A DNA stretch of 61,537 nucleotides from Alistipes sp. (GTDB lineage: Bacteria; Bacteroidota; Bacteroidia; Bacteroidales; Rikenellaceae). Below, in pieces: positions 32,562-40,557 of the stretch (position 1 is the first letter of the stretch; each line of letters begins with the position of its first letter). Location: the NCBI GenBank assembly GCA_031285345.1, contig JAITWI010000006.1:1-61537 (forward strand). The letters run 5' to 3'. The translations under genes were made by a program, and so were the position numbers. The notes beneath the pieces were generated by a model. That model ran no database searches. It was given only the letters and a program-made list of their open reading frames with translations, and was not told where the DNA came from.

Positions 32562-33937
32562 TCCTGCCGCCCGATATTCGCCGCGCTTTAGATTTTTTGC
32601 CTTTCGGGGTTTCGGATGGCTCCGGGGCGTTCGACGCTCTGCGTTCCGAGGCCGAGTACGCCAACGCGCTGCTACACACGGGCGAGGGCGAGGGTGCCGA
32701 TTTTTTGGGCTGGGTGGGGTTGCCGTCCGCCGTTACGCCGGAGGTTTTGGATGGGATTCGGGCGGCGGCCGATGAGCTTCGTCGGCGCGCGGAGGTTGTT
32801 ATAGTTATAGGTATAGGTGGCTCTTACTTAGGCGCCAAGGCCGTGATGGAGGCGCTGGGCGATCCGTTCGCTTCATTGAGTAGGGAGCGCCGAGAGGGAG
32901 GCGATCACAATAGTCCTACCATAGTTTTCGCCGGCCACACCCTGTCGGAGGATTACATGGCGTCGCTGATGGAGGCGGTCGAAGGGCGTGAGGTGGCGGC
33001 GATAGTGATCTCCAAGTCGGGCACCACCACCGAGCCGGCAATCGCTTTTCGCATCGCCAGGCAACATATCGAGCGGCGCTACGGAGCTGTCGGAGCCGCC
33101 GAAAGGATAGTGGCCGTGACCGACGGCGCGTGCGGAGCGTTGAGGACGCTGGCCGATGAGGCGGGATACAAGACGTTTGCGATTCCCGACGACGTGGGGG
33201 GCAGGTATTCCGTGCTGACGCCGGTGGGTCTGCTTCCGTTGGCCGTCGCGGGGGTCGATATCGAGGCTTTGATGGCCGGTGCGCGTAGGATGGAGGCAGC
33301 CACCGCTCCCGATGTGCCGTTCGCCGAAAATCCCGCCGCGATGTACGCCGCCGCCCGCCACGCTTTGTATGGCGCAGGCTACAAAATCGAGATTTTGGCT
33401 GCCTATGAGCCTGCGTTGCAGAGCTTTATCGAGTGGTGGAAGCAGCTTTTCGGCGAGAGCGACGGCAAGCGGGGGCGCGGCATTTTCCCGGCCGGGGCCA
33501 TCTTCACGACCGACCTCCACTCGATGGGGCAGTACATTCAGCAGGGCGAACGGACGATATTCGAGACCTTTTTGAGCGTCGCCGAATCGAGGCGGGAACT
33601 TCGGGTAGAGCGCGCAGAAAACGATGGAGACGGTCTCGATTTTTTGGCGGGTCGGCGTCTGGGCGAGGTCAACCGCAAGGCCGAACAGGGCACCACGCTG
33701 GCCCACGTCGACGGAGGGGTGCCGTGCATACGCGTCGAGATTCCGCGCTTGGACGAGGGGGCTCTCGGCGAACTCATATATTTCTTCGAAAAGGCGTGCG
33801 CCATCGGCGGTTACATGGCGGGCATCAATCCGTTCGACCAGCCGGGGGTGGAGGCCTACAAGCGCAACATGTTCGCCCTGCTCGGTAAGCCCGGCTACGA
33901 GGCCGAGGCCGACGAGATCCGTAAGCGGTTAGGGTAG
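32558..33937 (+). CDS. pgi: Glucose-6-phosphate isomerase
   Basis: Pgi interconverts glucose 6-phosphate and fructose 6-phosphate. The protein has 459 residues, the size of the shorter bacterial forms. Motifs: IGIGGSYLGAKAVMEALG near 84-101, SKSGTTTEPA near 149-158, GGRYSVLTPVGLLPLA near 216-231, and the C-terminal NPFDQPGVEAYKRNMF. A small charged insert (SRERREGGDHNS) lies near 107-118. It is translationally coupled to gpsA by an ATGA overlap and followed by a strong terminator. Confidence 0.96.
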   Translation: MILPPDIRRALDFLPFGVSDGSGAFDALRSEAEYANALLHTGEGEGADFLGWVGLPSAVTPEVLDGIRAAADELRRRAEVVIVIGIGGSYLGAKAVMEALGDPFASLSRERREGGDHNSPTIVFAGHTLSEDYMASLMEAVEGREVAAIVISKSGTTTEPAIAFRIARQHIERRYGAVGAAERIVAVTDGACGALRTLADEAGYKTFAIPDDVGGRYSVLTPVGLLPLAVAGVDIEALMAGARRMEAATAPDVPFAENPAAMYAAARHALYGAGYKIEILAAYEPALQSFIEWWKQLFGESDGKRGRGIFPAGAIFTTDLHSMGQYIQQGERTIFETFLSVAESRRELRVERAENDGDGLDFLAGRRLGEVNRKAEQGTTLAHVDGGVPCIRVEIPRLDEGALGELIYFFEKACAIGGYMAGINPFDQPGVEAYKRNMFALLGKPGYEAEADEIRKRLG

Positions 33938-34003
33938 ACGCATTGAGTTCGGGCGAGCAGAACCGTCAAATAGGCATGTGTAAAATCGCCGCCGCATCAT
34001 AAT

Positions 34004-34041
34004 AAAGCAAGCGGGACTCTTGAAAGAGTCCCGCTTGCTTT
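34004..34041. terminator. Strong bidirectional terminator after pgi
   Basis: AAAGCAAGCGGGACTC (34004-34019) and GAGTCCCGCTTGCTTT (34026-34041) pair perfectly around TTGAAA. It also serves the convergent minus-strand gene whose stop is at 34041. Confidence 0.9.
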
Positions 34042-34697
34042 CATGGTGCCAATGTCAGAAAGACTGTTGTTACGGTGTTGATATACATGTAGACTGTTTG
34101 GGCAATGTTAGGCGGGATAATATTTTGAAACAGAAGACTCATCAACGACCCGATAAATAAATTACGCCAATCTTTTCTCGAAAATTTGTCCGCCGAATCT
34201 TTCAGTGAGTCTAATTCCCTGTGGATGATTTCGATGTTGTCTCGTATCTCGGGAAGCGCTGCGAGCTTGATCTTTATCTCGTCTATGCCGCTCTGAATCT
34301 GAAGTATTTGCTGCGGCGTGAATTGTGATGTGCTGTCGAAATTCTGTTTGTTTAATGATGACTCGTCTTTGATAGCGCTCCAAAGATCAACGGCGCCGAT
34401 TTCTTCGCGCAGGTAGCCGGCCCATTTATCAAAGCGTGTAAGTACGTTGTGAAATGAAGCGTATTCTTCGTCGGGGAGCATCTGATTGTCTATGGGACGA
34501 GGGAAGAAAGACACAGAATAACGAACAAAACCATTGAACGTAACGTGAGTACTTAATTGAAAATACCAATCCTTTTCAGATTTGCTCTTTACGGTGAGTC
34601 CTTCATTCTCTTCTACAAACTCAAACCCTGCAGGATCGACGCTGTTGTTGGAAAGGATTTTGAAAAAAGTGTTCTTTTCGTTGCGCGTTAGTTTCAT
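34041..34697 (-). CDS. Unknown protein with C-terminal membrane segment
   Basis: I do not recognise this 218-residue protein. It starts MKLTRNEKNTFFKILSNNSV, is soluble and mixed-charge through about residue 180 with a likely coiled-coil (IDEIKIKLAALPEIRDNIEIIHRELD, read in parts), and ends with a hydrophobic stretch (NLFIGSLMSLLFQ ... MYINTVTTVFLTLAP) that looks membrane-bound. Codon use is clearly less GC-rich than def and pgi on either side, which suggests later acquisition. It lies 38 bp downstream of def on the same strand. Confidence 0.75.
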   Translation of the reverse strand: MKLTRNEKNTFFKILSNNSVDPAGFEFVEENEGLTVKSKSEKDWYFQLSTHVTFNGFVRYSVSFFPRPIDNQMLPDEEYASFHNVLTRFDKWAGYLREEIGAVDLWSAIKDESSLNKQNFDSTSQFTPQQILQIQSGIDEIKIKLAALPEIRDNIEIIHRELDSLKDSADKFSRKDWRNLFIGSLMSLLFQNIIPPNIAQTVYMYINTVTTVFLTLAP

Positions 34698-34735
34698 AAT
34701 CTTGGGTTTTTGTAGCGGGTGTTTTTCTCGGCATA

Positions 34736-35281
34736 TTATTTCGTGCGATAGGCGGCGCGGAACTTGCCCTTGGTCATGCCGACAAGCTTGCTCTTCAAAA
34801 GCGTGCGGCGCAACGGGGCGAGGCGGTCGGTGAACACTTCGCCCTCCAGATGGTCGTACTCGTGTTGAACTATGCGTGCGGCGCGACCGGAGAAGATATC
34901 GTCGTGTGGCGCGAAGTTTTCGTCCAGCCAGCGCATGCGCACCGACGCCGGGCGCGACACATCTTCGTGGATGCCGGGCAGCGACAGGCACCCCTCGTTG
35001 TACCACACCTCCTCCTCGTCCCGCCAATATATCTCGGGGTTGATGAACGCGCGGCGAAAGTCGGCCAGCTCGGGCTCGTCGTCCGACCAGGGGGTGGCGT
35101 CGATGACGAACAGGCGGATCGACTTGCCGATCTGCGGCGCGGCCAAACCCACCCCCTCGGCGGCGCTCATGGTGGCGAACATGTCGTCGATCAGCTTCGG
35201 CAGCTCGGGGTAGGTGGCGTCGATATTTTTGTTTTCGCCCCTCAACACGGGCGATCCGTAAACCACTATCGGGTATATCAT
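34736..35281 (-). CDS. def: Peptide deformylase
   Basis: Def removes the formyl group from new proteins. All three motifs are present: GVGLAAPQIG (near 41-50), EGCLSLPGI (near 99-107) and QHEYDHLEG (near 140-148), with the Cys and two His that hold the metal. Length is 181 residues. Its ATG overlaps the ruvX stop (ATGA), so the two are translated together. Confidence 0.97.
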   Translation of the reverse strand: MIYPIVVYGSPVLRGENKNIDATYPELPKLIDDMFATMSAAEGVGLAAPQIGKSIRLFVIDATPWSDDEPELADFRRAFINPEIYWRDEEEVWYNEGCLSLPGIHEDVSRPASVRMRWLDENFAPHDDIFSGRAARIVQHEYDHLEGEVFTDRLAPLRRTLLKSKLVGMTKGKFRAAYRTK

Positions 35282-35709
35282 AGTATTGTCTCTTTATATT
35301 CTCTGCTTTCGAGGTAATCCTGTAAAATTATCGTGGCGCTGATCTTGTCGACCAGCGATTTGTCGCGCCGAGCCATTTTTGGAACTCCGCCGTCGATTAT
35401 GGCGCGCTGGGCGAGGCGCGAGGTGAACCGCTCGTCGCTGTAAACCACCTGTTTGTCGGGATGCCCGGCCCTGAGTTTTTTCACGAACGGGGCGATGTGG
35501 GCCATCGACTCCGAGGGCTCTCCGTTCATCTGCGTGGGTTTGCCGATGACGACGATGTCGACCTTTTCGCGCGCGAAATAGGCGGCCAGCCAGTCGTGCA
35601 GGGTGTGGGTCGGCACGGTCTCCAACGCCCCCGCGATGATGCGCAGCGGGTCGGTGACGGCCAGTCCGGTGCGCTTGGTGCCGTAGTCTATCGCTAAAAT
35701 TCTGCCCAT
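35278..35709 (-). CDS. ruvX: RuvX/YqgF Holliday-junction resolvase-like protein
   Basis: This is the YqgF/RuvX family, RNase H-fold nucleases linked to 16S rRNA 5' processing and recombination. It reads MGRILAIDYGTKRTGLAVTDP at the N-terminus with the first catalytic Asp (Asp7), then DIVVIGKPTQMNG and YSDERFTS, and the acidic end DKISATIILQDYLES. Length is 143 residues, as usual. It is coupled to def. Confidence 0.95.
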   Translation of the reverse strand: MGRILAIDYGTKRTGLAVTDPLRIIAGALETVPTHTLHDWLAAYFAREKVDIVVIGKPTQMNGEPSESMAHIAPFVKKLRAGHPDKQVVYSDERFTSRLAQRAIIDGGVPKMARRDKSLVDKISATIILQDYLESREYKETIL

Positions 35710-35743
35710 ATCAGGGGGCGAAGGTAAGGATTTCCCTCAAAAG

Positions 35744-36865
35744 TTAAAAATGGACGAACCCCCGCCAATCTCTTACTACGGGCTCGCCGCCTTCGAGCCA
35801 AACTATTTGGCCGGCGGGGTGGGGCGGGGTGTCTCCGCCGGTTTCGGTGCTGGTGCCGGTTCCGTCGGTGATGTCGGTTTCGGTGCCGGTGCGTGTTCCG
35901 GCGGTGATGCCTGTGTCGGATGTGTCGCCGGCGTCAGCGGTGATGCGGCCTATCGCGTGAAGCGGCACGCCGAAACGGTCGAGGTAATCTTTCGCGAGTG
36001 CGTCCCAACCCTCGGGCGCGACGGTCAGCAGCAGTTTGTAGTCCTCGCCGCCGGTGACGGCCTGCTCTGTCGTGACGCTGTCGGGCATGGGAATGGCCGA
36101 CAGTTCGATCTCCGCCGACAGCACCGACCCCGCCGCCTTCGCCGACGCGCGCAAAATATGGCGCAGGTCGGATGCCAGACCGTCCGACAAATCCATCATC
36201 GAGCGCACCTCCGCCCGCCCCCCGAGCCACTCGCCCTCAGCCACCTGAGCCGCCGGATTGCGGTGGATATGCGCCGACGGGGTGTCGAGCCTGCCCGCCA
36301 AAATGTCGGCGAGACCCGCCGCAGAAGCCCCCAACTCACCGCCCACCGCGATGATGTCGCCCGGCCGTGCCCCGTCGCGAAATTTCAAACAGGCCGTCGG
36401 GGCGCGACCGACAAGCGTGACGTTTATCGCCACGCCGTTCAGCGATCCCGTGGTGTCGCCCCCCGCCAGCCGCACGTTGTGTCGCGCCGACAGTTCGCGG
36501 TAGCTCTCCATGAACTCTTCCGCCCACTCGCCGCGACAATCGGCGGGCAGGGCGATCGACAGGAACGACGCCACCGGCCGGGCACCCATAGCCGCCACGT
36601 CGGACAGGTTGACCGCCAGCGCCTTGCCGCCCAACTCGCGCGCCGAGGTTGCATGACGCAAGAAGTGCACCCCTTCGATCAGCATGTCGGTGGTCACAAC
36701 GAGCGATTCGGTGTCGTTGTCCGATGCCGCCTCCTCGGTCACCACCAGCGATTCGGCCTCGGATACGGGAATCACCGCGCAGTCGTCGCCTATGCCCTTG
36801 ATTGTGCCGTCGCCTATGCCCTCGAACGCGCGTTTTATGCCCTCTATAAAATCGAACTCATCCAT
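35744..36865 (-). CDS. thiL: Thiamine-monophosphate kinase
   Basis: ThiL phosphorylates thiamine monophosphate to the active diphosphate. ATG 36865 is chosen because MDEFDFIEGIKRAF is the usual start; the frame is open 27 codons upstream. Motifs: KGIGDDCAVIP near 20-30, VTTDMLIEGVHF, ALAVNLSDVAAMGA and GGDTTGS, then MDLSDGLASDL and TGGEDYKLL. Length is 373 residues. A D/T/G-rich insert (repeats of DTGT and GTET) lies near 308-350, shortly before the C-terminal LEGGEPVVRDWRGF. A -7 site (36874-36881) ends 8 nt before the ATG. Confidence 0.95.
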   Translation of the reverse strand: MDEFDFIEGIKRAFEGIGDGTIKGIGDDCAVIPVSEAESLVVTEEAASDNDTESLVVTTDMLIEGVHFLRHATSARELGGKALAVNLSDVAAMGARPVASFLSIALPADCRGEWAEEFMESYRELSARHNVRLAGGDTTGSLNGVAINVTLVGRAPTACLKFRDGARPGDIIAVGGELGASAAGLADILAGRLDTPSAHIHRNPAAQVAEGEWLGGRAEVRSMMDLSDGLASDLRHILRASAKAAGSVLSAEIELSAIPMPDSVTTEQAVTGGEDYKLLLTVAPEGWDALAKDYLDRFGVPLHAIGRITADAGDTSDTGITAGTRTGTETDITDGTGTSTETGGDTPPHPAGQIVWLEGGEPVVRDWRGFVHF

Positions 36866-36870
36866 TGTTC

Positions 36871-36893
36871 GCGCAAAATTACTACTTTTGCGC
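36871..36893. promoter_or_regulatory. Palindromic divergent promoters (thiL / aroQ)
   Basis: GCGCAAAA (36871-36878) and TTTTGCGC (36886-36893) form an inverted repeat. Minus-strand TAATTTTG (36881-36874) faces thiL and plus-strand TACTTTTG (36883-36890) faces aroQ, so the two -7 elements lie 1 bp apart. Confidence 0.65.
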
Positions 36894-36911
36894 AACATAA
36901 GCGACGAGACG

Positions 36912-37361
36912 ATGAAAATACTGATAATCAACGGCCCCAACCTCAACCTGCTCGGACGGCGCGAACCCGAAATATATGGCGGCGCCGACTTCGAAACATA
37001 CTTGGCCGAACTGCGAGCCGAACTGCACGCGGCGTTTCCCGGCCTGACGCTCGATTATTTTCAATCCAACATAGAGGGCGAAATCGTCGACGCGATTCAA
37101 AAGGCTGACGGTGTTTCAGACGGTATAGTGCTCAACGCGGGCGGCTACACCCACACCTCGGTGTCGATCGCGGATGCGGTGGCGGCGGTGGCGTTGCCGG
37201 TAGTGGAGGTGCACATCTCGAACATCATGGCGCGCGAACCGTTCCGGCAGGTGTCGCTGCTGGCGCCGGTCTGCCGCGGAACCATCACCGGATTCGGGCT
37301 CGACGGCTACCGTCTCGGGGTGTCGGCGCTGCTGAAAATGTCGGAGGTATCGAAAAAATAG
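36912..37361 (+). CDS. aroQ: 3-dehydroquinate dehydratase, type II
   Basis: AroQ dehydrates 3-dehydroquinate in the shikimate pathway. The N-terminus KILIINGPNLNLLGRREPEIYGG is diagnostic and includes the catalytic Tyr (Tyr22). SNIEGEIVDAI, LNAGGYTHTSVSIADA and EVHISNIMAREPFR hold the other active-site residues. Length is 149 residues, as usual. The start is ATG 36912, 21 nt after a -7 element. It is followed by the flippase gene with three start-like repeats between. Confidence 0.97.
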   Translation: MKILIINGPNLNLLGRREPEIYGGADFETYLAELRAELHAAFPGLTLDYFQSNIEGEIVDAIQKADGVSDGIVLNAGGYTHTSVSIADAVAAVALPVVEVHISNIMAREPFRQVSLLAPVCRGTITGFGLDGYRLGVSALLKMSEVSKK

Positions 37362-37362
37362 C

Positions 37363-37419
37363 ATGACGGAGCTGAATAATAGCGAAATGACGGAACTGAA
37401 AAGCGGGCGAAATGGCTGA
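37363..37419 (+). other. Repeated start region / 18-codon leader ORF before the flippase
   Basis: ATGACGGAGCTGAAT (37363), ATGACGGAACTGAAA (37387) and the flippase's own ATGGCTGAGTTGAAG (37412) are three serial copies. The first two share a frame that reads MTELNNSEMTELKSGRNG and stops at a TGA inside the flippase start. Confidence 0.55.
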
Positions 37420-38866
37420 GTTGAAGAAAAAAGTGGTGCGGGGATTCACCTGGAGCGCGGCCGAAAAGGTCGCCTCGGCGCTGTTTCAGGCGTGGATATT
37501 CGTCAACGTGGCCAATCGCCTTTTTCCGGAGGATTACGCCATGGTGGCGATTTTGACTGCGTTCGGCGCGGTGTTCAACACCTTTGTGGACAGCGGATTC
37601 TCGCAGGCGCTGATTCGCAACAAGGATGCCTCGCCGACCGATTTTTCGTCGGCCTTCGGGTTCAACATGGCGATGTCGGTGGCGATCTACGCCGTGCTGG
37701 TGGGGCTGTCGTATCCCACCGCCGCCGTGCTCGATATGCCCCGACTGCCCGAGTTGGCTCCGGTGTTGTATCTGGTGGTGCCGCTCAACGCGTTGGGCAT
37801 CATTCAACAGACGGTGTTGGTGCGCGAGTTTGGCTTTCGGCGGATGTCGACCATTGTGTTCGCAGCTACGGTGTGCAGCGGGCTGGTGTCGCTGGGTCTG
37901 GCCGTGGCGGGATTCGGGGTGTGGGCTTTGGTGGGAATGAGGGTGTCGATGATGGGCTTTAGGGCGCTGCTGTTCTGGACATTCGGGCGGTGGAGACCTT
38001 CCGGCGGATTCTCCATGGGCTCTATCCGGGGCATGTTTTCATACAGCGCGCGGCTGCTCGGCACCGACCTTTTGAATAATGTCTACAACAATGTACCCCA
38101 AATAATTATCGGCCGAATCCACCATGGTACACTCGGCCACTACGATCAGGCTCGAAAACTGCGCGATCATCCCCTCACGGCTGCAATGAGCGCGATGCAG
38201 AGCGTGACGTTTCCTGCTCTCGCGGCGGTGGCGGACGACGACGACAAGTTCGCGCGGTCGGTGGGTCGGGTGGCGGGGTCTATCGCCTTTTTGATGTTTC
38301 CGATAATGGCGGGACTGGCGGCGGTGGCGGGCGAGATTTTCGGTGTGTTCCTCGGCCCGCAGTGGCAGGGCTCGGTGCCGTTTTTGCGCATACTGTGCAT
38401 CGCGGGGTTCGCCACTCCGATAGCGGTGGTGTCGTCCAATATTTTGCGAACGCGCACGGGCGGCGGGGCGGTGATACGCGCCGAGGTGATCAAAAAAGTG
38501 ATAGCCACGGTGGTGTTAGGGGCGACCATTCCGTTCGGGGCGATGGCCATCGCGTGGGGGGTGTCGGCGATTGCGGTGAGCGACGCGGTGGTTAGTTTTG
38601 CGGTGGCGAGCAAACATTCGGCCTACGGATTTCGCGATTTGGCGCGCGACGTGTTGCCGGTGCTGGGGCTTTCGTTGGCGATGGCGGCGGCGGTGTGGGG
38701 CGTGGGCCTTGTGCTGAGCGGGTTTGCGGCGCCATGGATGGTGCTTGCGGCTAAGATACTGGCGGGCGTGGCGGTCTATTTGGGCGGCGCGGCGCTGCTG
38801 AGGCTCGACGCTTTCGGCGAGTTTATGGAGGTGGTGCGCAAAATAGTCGGTAAAATAAAGGCGTAA
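37412..38866 (+). CDS. Polysaccharide flippase (Wzx-like, MOP superfamily)
   Basis: This 484-residue protein has about twelve to fourteen hydrophobic helices. It starts KKVVRGFTWSAAEKVASALFQAWIF and continues with RLFPEDYAMVAI and FSQALIRNKDASPTDFSSAF, which match lipopolysaccharide/O-antigen translocases of the WzxC/TuaB type. It should flip lipid-linked sugar units across the inner membrane. No glycosyltransferase is adjacent, so its pathway is unknown. Its upstream region carries three copies of its own start. Confidence 0.9.
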   Translation: MAELKKKVVRGFTWSAAEKVASALFQAWIFVNVANRLFPEDYAMVAILTAFGAVFNTFVDSGFSQALIRNKDASPTDFSSAFGFNMAMSVAIYAVLVGLSYPTAAVLDMPRLPELAPVLYLVVPLNALGIIQQTVLVREFGFRRMSTIVFAATVCSGLVSLGLAVAGFGVWALVGMRVSMMGFRALLFWTFGRWRPSGGFSMGSIRGMFSYSARLLGTDLLNNVYNNVPQIIIGRIHHGTLGHYDQARKLRDHPLTAAMSAMQSVTFPALAAVADDDDKFARSVGRVAGSIAFLMFPIMAGLAAVAGEIFGVFLGPQWQGSVPFLRILCIAGFATPIAVVSSNILRTRTGGGAVIRAEVIKKVIATVVLGATIPFGAMAIAWGVSAIAVSDAVVSFAVASKHSAYGFRDLARDVLPVLGLSLAMAAAVWGVGLVLSGFAAPWMVLAAKILAGVAVYLGGAALLRLDAFGEFMEVVRKIVGKIKA

Positions 38867-38876
38867 CGGGTGCGCG

Positions 38877-38908
38877 TTTGTGGTTTTCGCAAAAAAGAGC
38901 TAAATTTG
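38877..38908 (+). promoter_or_regulatory. Promoter for purH
   Basis: TTTG (38877-38880), 20 bp, TAAATTTG (38901-38908) is an exact match to the Bacteroidetes consensus, 26 nt before the purH ATG. Confidence 0.8.
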
Positions 38909-38934
38909 CCGATTGATTTTCCTTATTGAATCCA

Positions 38935-40446
38935 ATGACACACACAAAGATAAAAAGCGCGCTCGTATCGGTCTACCATAAGGATGGGCTCGACGAGATC
39001 GTCAGGGAACTTGCGGCGGCGGGCGTGACGATATACTCGACGGGCGGAACGCTCGAATTTATCCACGGTTTGGGCCTCGAAGCCACGGCGGTGGAGTCGC
39101 TCACCGGCTATCCGTCGATCCTGGGCGGAAGGGTCAAAACGCTCCACCCCGGGGTGTTCGGCGGCATTCTGGCGCGCCGGTCGCTGCCCGAAGACGGAGC
39201 GCAGTTGGCCGAGTACGGCATTCCCGAGATAGACCTTGTGATCGTCGACCTCTATCCCTTCGAGGCGACGGCGGCAAGCGGGGCTCCGCAGGCCGAAATC
39301 ATAGAAAAGATAGACATAGGCGGCATTTCGCTGATACGCGCCGGGGCCAAGAACTTTCGCGACGTGGTGATCGTGGGTTCGCGCGAGCAGTACGGTTCGC
39401 TGTTGGAGTTGTTGCGCGGGCAGGATTGCTCGACCACGCTGGAGCAGCGCAGGCGGTTCGCCACGCTCGCTTTCGCCGTGAGTTCGCACTACGACACCGC
39501 CATTCACGACTGGTTTGCGGGCGGTAAAGCACTGCGCTACTGCGAAAACCCCCATCAGAAGGCGTCGTTCCACGGCGACCTGGGCGAGGTTTTCGAGCAG
39601 CTGCACGGCAAGGATATTTCTTACAACAACCTGTTGGACATCGACGCGGCGGTGAACCTCATCGCTGAGTTCGGTGTCGCGGCAGACGGCGAAGGGCAGG
39701 ATGCAGTCTTTGCGATTTTGAAACACAACAACGCCTGCGGAGTGGGGACGGGAGCGACGGCGTCGGCCGCCTATGAGCGCGCGTTGGCCGCCGATCCGGT
39801 AAGCGCCTACGGCGGGGTGTTGGTGAGCAACAAACCGATCGACGCAGCGGCGGCCGAGGAGATAAACAAACTTTTCTTCGAGGTGATTCTCGCGCCGGCG
39901 TACGCGCCCGAGGCTCTGGAGATGCTCCGAAGCAAGAAAAACCGAATCATCTTGGTGCTGAAGGATGTGGCGCGTCCGGCGCGACAGTTCCGTTCGCTAT
40001 TGAACGGCGTGGCGGTGCAGGAGCGCGACCTGAAGGTGGGCGGTGTGGACGGCTCGACGGAAACGGTCACGCGGCGCAAACCCACCGCGGCGGAGCTTCG
40101 AGACATGGTTTTCGCCAACAAGATCGTCAAGCAGTCGAAGAGCAACGCCATAGTTCTCGCCAAAGACGGACAGATGCTCGCCAGCGGCGTGGGGCAAACG
40201 TCGAGGGTCGACGCGCTGAGGCAGGCTATCGACAAGGCGAAAAGCTTCGGCTTCCCGCTCGAAGGTGCGGTGATGGCGTCGGACGCGTTCTTTCCGTTCG
40301 CCGACTGCGTCGAGATCGCGCACCAGGCGGGCGTCGTGGCGGTCATCCAGCCGGGTGGATCTGTCAGAGACGCCGACAGCGTGGAGTATTGCGACGCAAA
40401 TAATATGACGATGGTGTTTACCGGCATAAGACATTTTAAACATTAA
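38935..40446 (+). CDS. purH: Bifunctional AICAR transformylase / IMP cyclohydrolase
   Basis: PurH carries out the last two steps of IMP synthesis. The N-terminal MGS-like IMP cyclohydrolase domain has IKSALVSVYHKDGLDEIV, YSTGGT and KTLHPGVFGGILARR. The C-terminal transformylase has RYCENPHQKASF, LKHNNACGVGTG and the end FADCVEIAHQAGVVAVIQPGGS... with the last part split. Length is 503 residues from ATG 38935. A TTG three codons earlier is less likely. It has its own strong promoter. Confidence 0.97.
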   Translation: MTHTKIKSALVSVYHKDGLDEIVRELAAAGVTIYSTGGTLEFIHGLGLEATAVESLTGYPSILGGRVKTLHPGVFGGILARRSLPEDGAQLAEYGIPEIDLVIVDLYPFEATAASGAPQAEIIEKIDIGGISLIRAGAKNFRDVVIVGSREQYGSLLELLRGQDCSTTLEQRRRFATLAFAVSSHYDTAIHDWFAGGKALRYCENPHQKASFHGDLGEVFEQLHGKDISYNNLLDIDAAVNLIAEFGVAADGEGQDAVFAILKHNNACGVGTGATASAAYERALAADPVSAYGGVLVSNKPIDAAAAEEINKLFFEVILAPAYAPEALEMLRSKKNRIILVLKDVARPARQFRSLLNGVAVQERDLKVGGVDGSTETVTRRKPTAAELRDMVFANKIVKQSKSNAIVLAKDGQMLASGVGQTSRVDALRQAIDKAKSFGFPLEGAVMASDAFFPFADCVEIAHQAGVVAVIQPGGSVRDADSVEYCDANNMTMVFTGIRHFKH

Positions 40447-40449
40447 TTT

Positions 40450-40540
40450 AATCATGAATCATAAATCATGAATCGCGGCGCACTTCGTGCAGGTGTTGAA
40501 AGCCTGCGGCTTTGTCGCTCCGAAATTCATGATTCATGAT
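40450..40540. repeat. Nested inverted repeat between purH and mreB
   Basis: ATCATAAATCATGAAT (40458-40473) pairs with ATTCATGATTCATGAT (40525-40540) with one mismatch. The 51-nt loop contains further stems (GCAC/GTGC and GCAGG/CCTGC). ATCATGAAT is itself repeated on the left side. No gene fits here. Confidence 0.8.
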
Positions 40541-40557
40541 TTGTTATTCATAATTTT

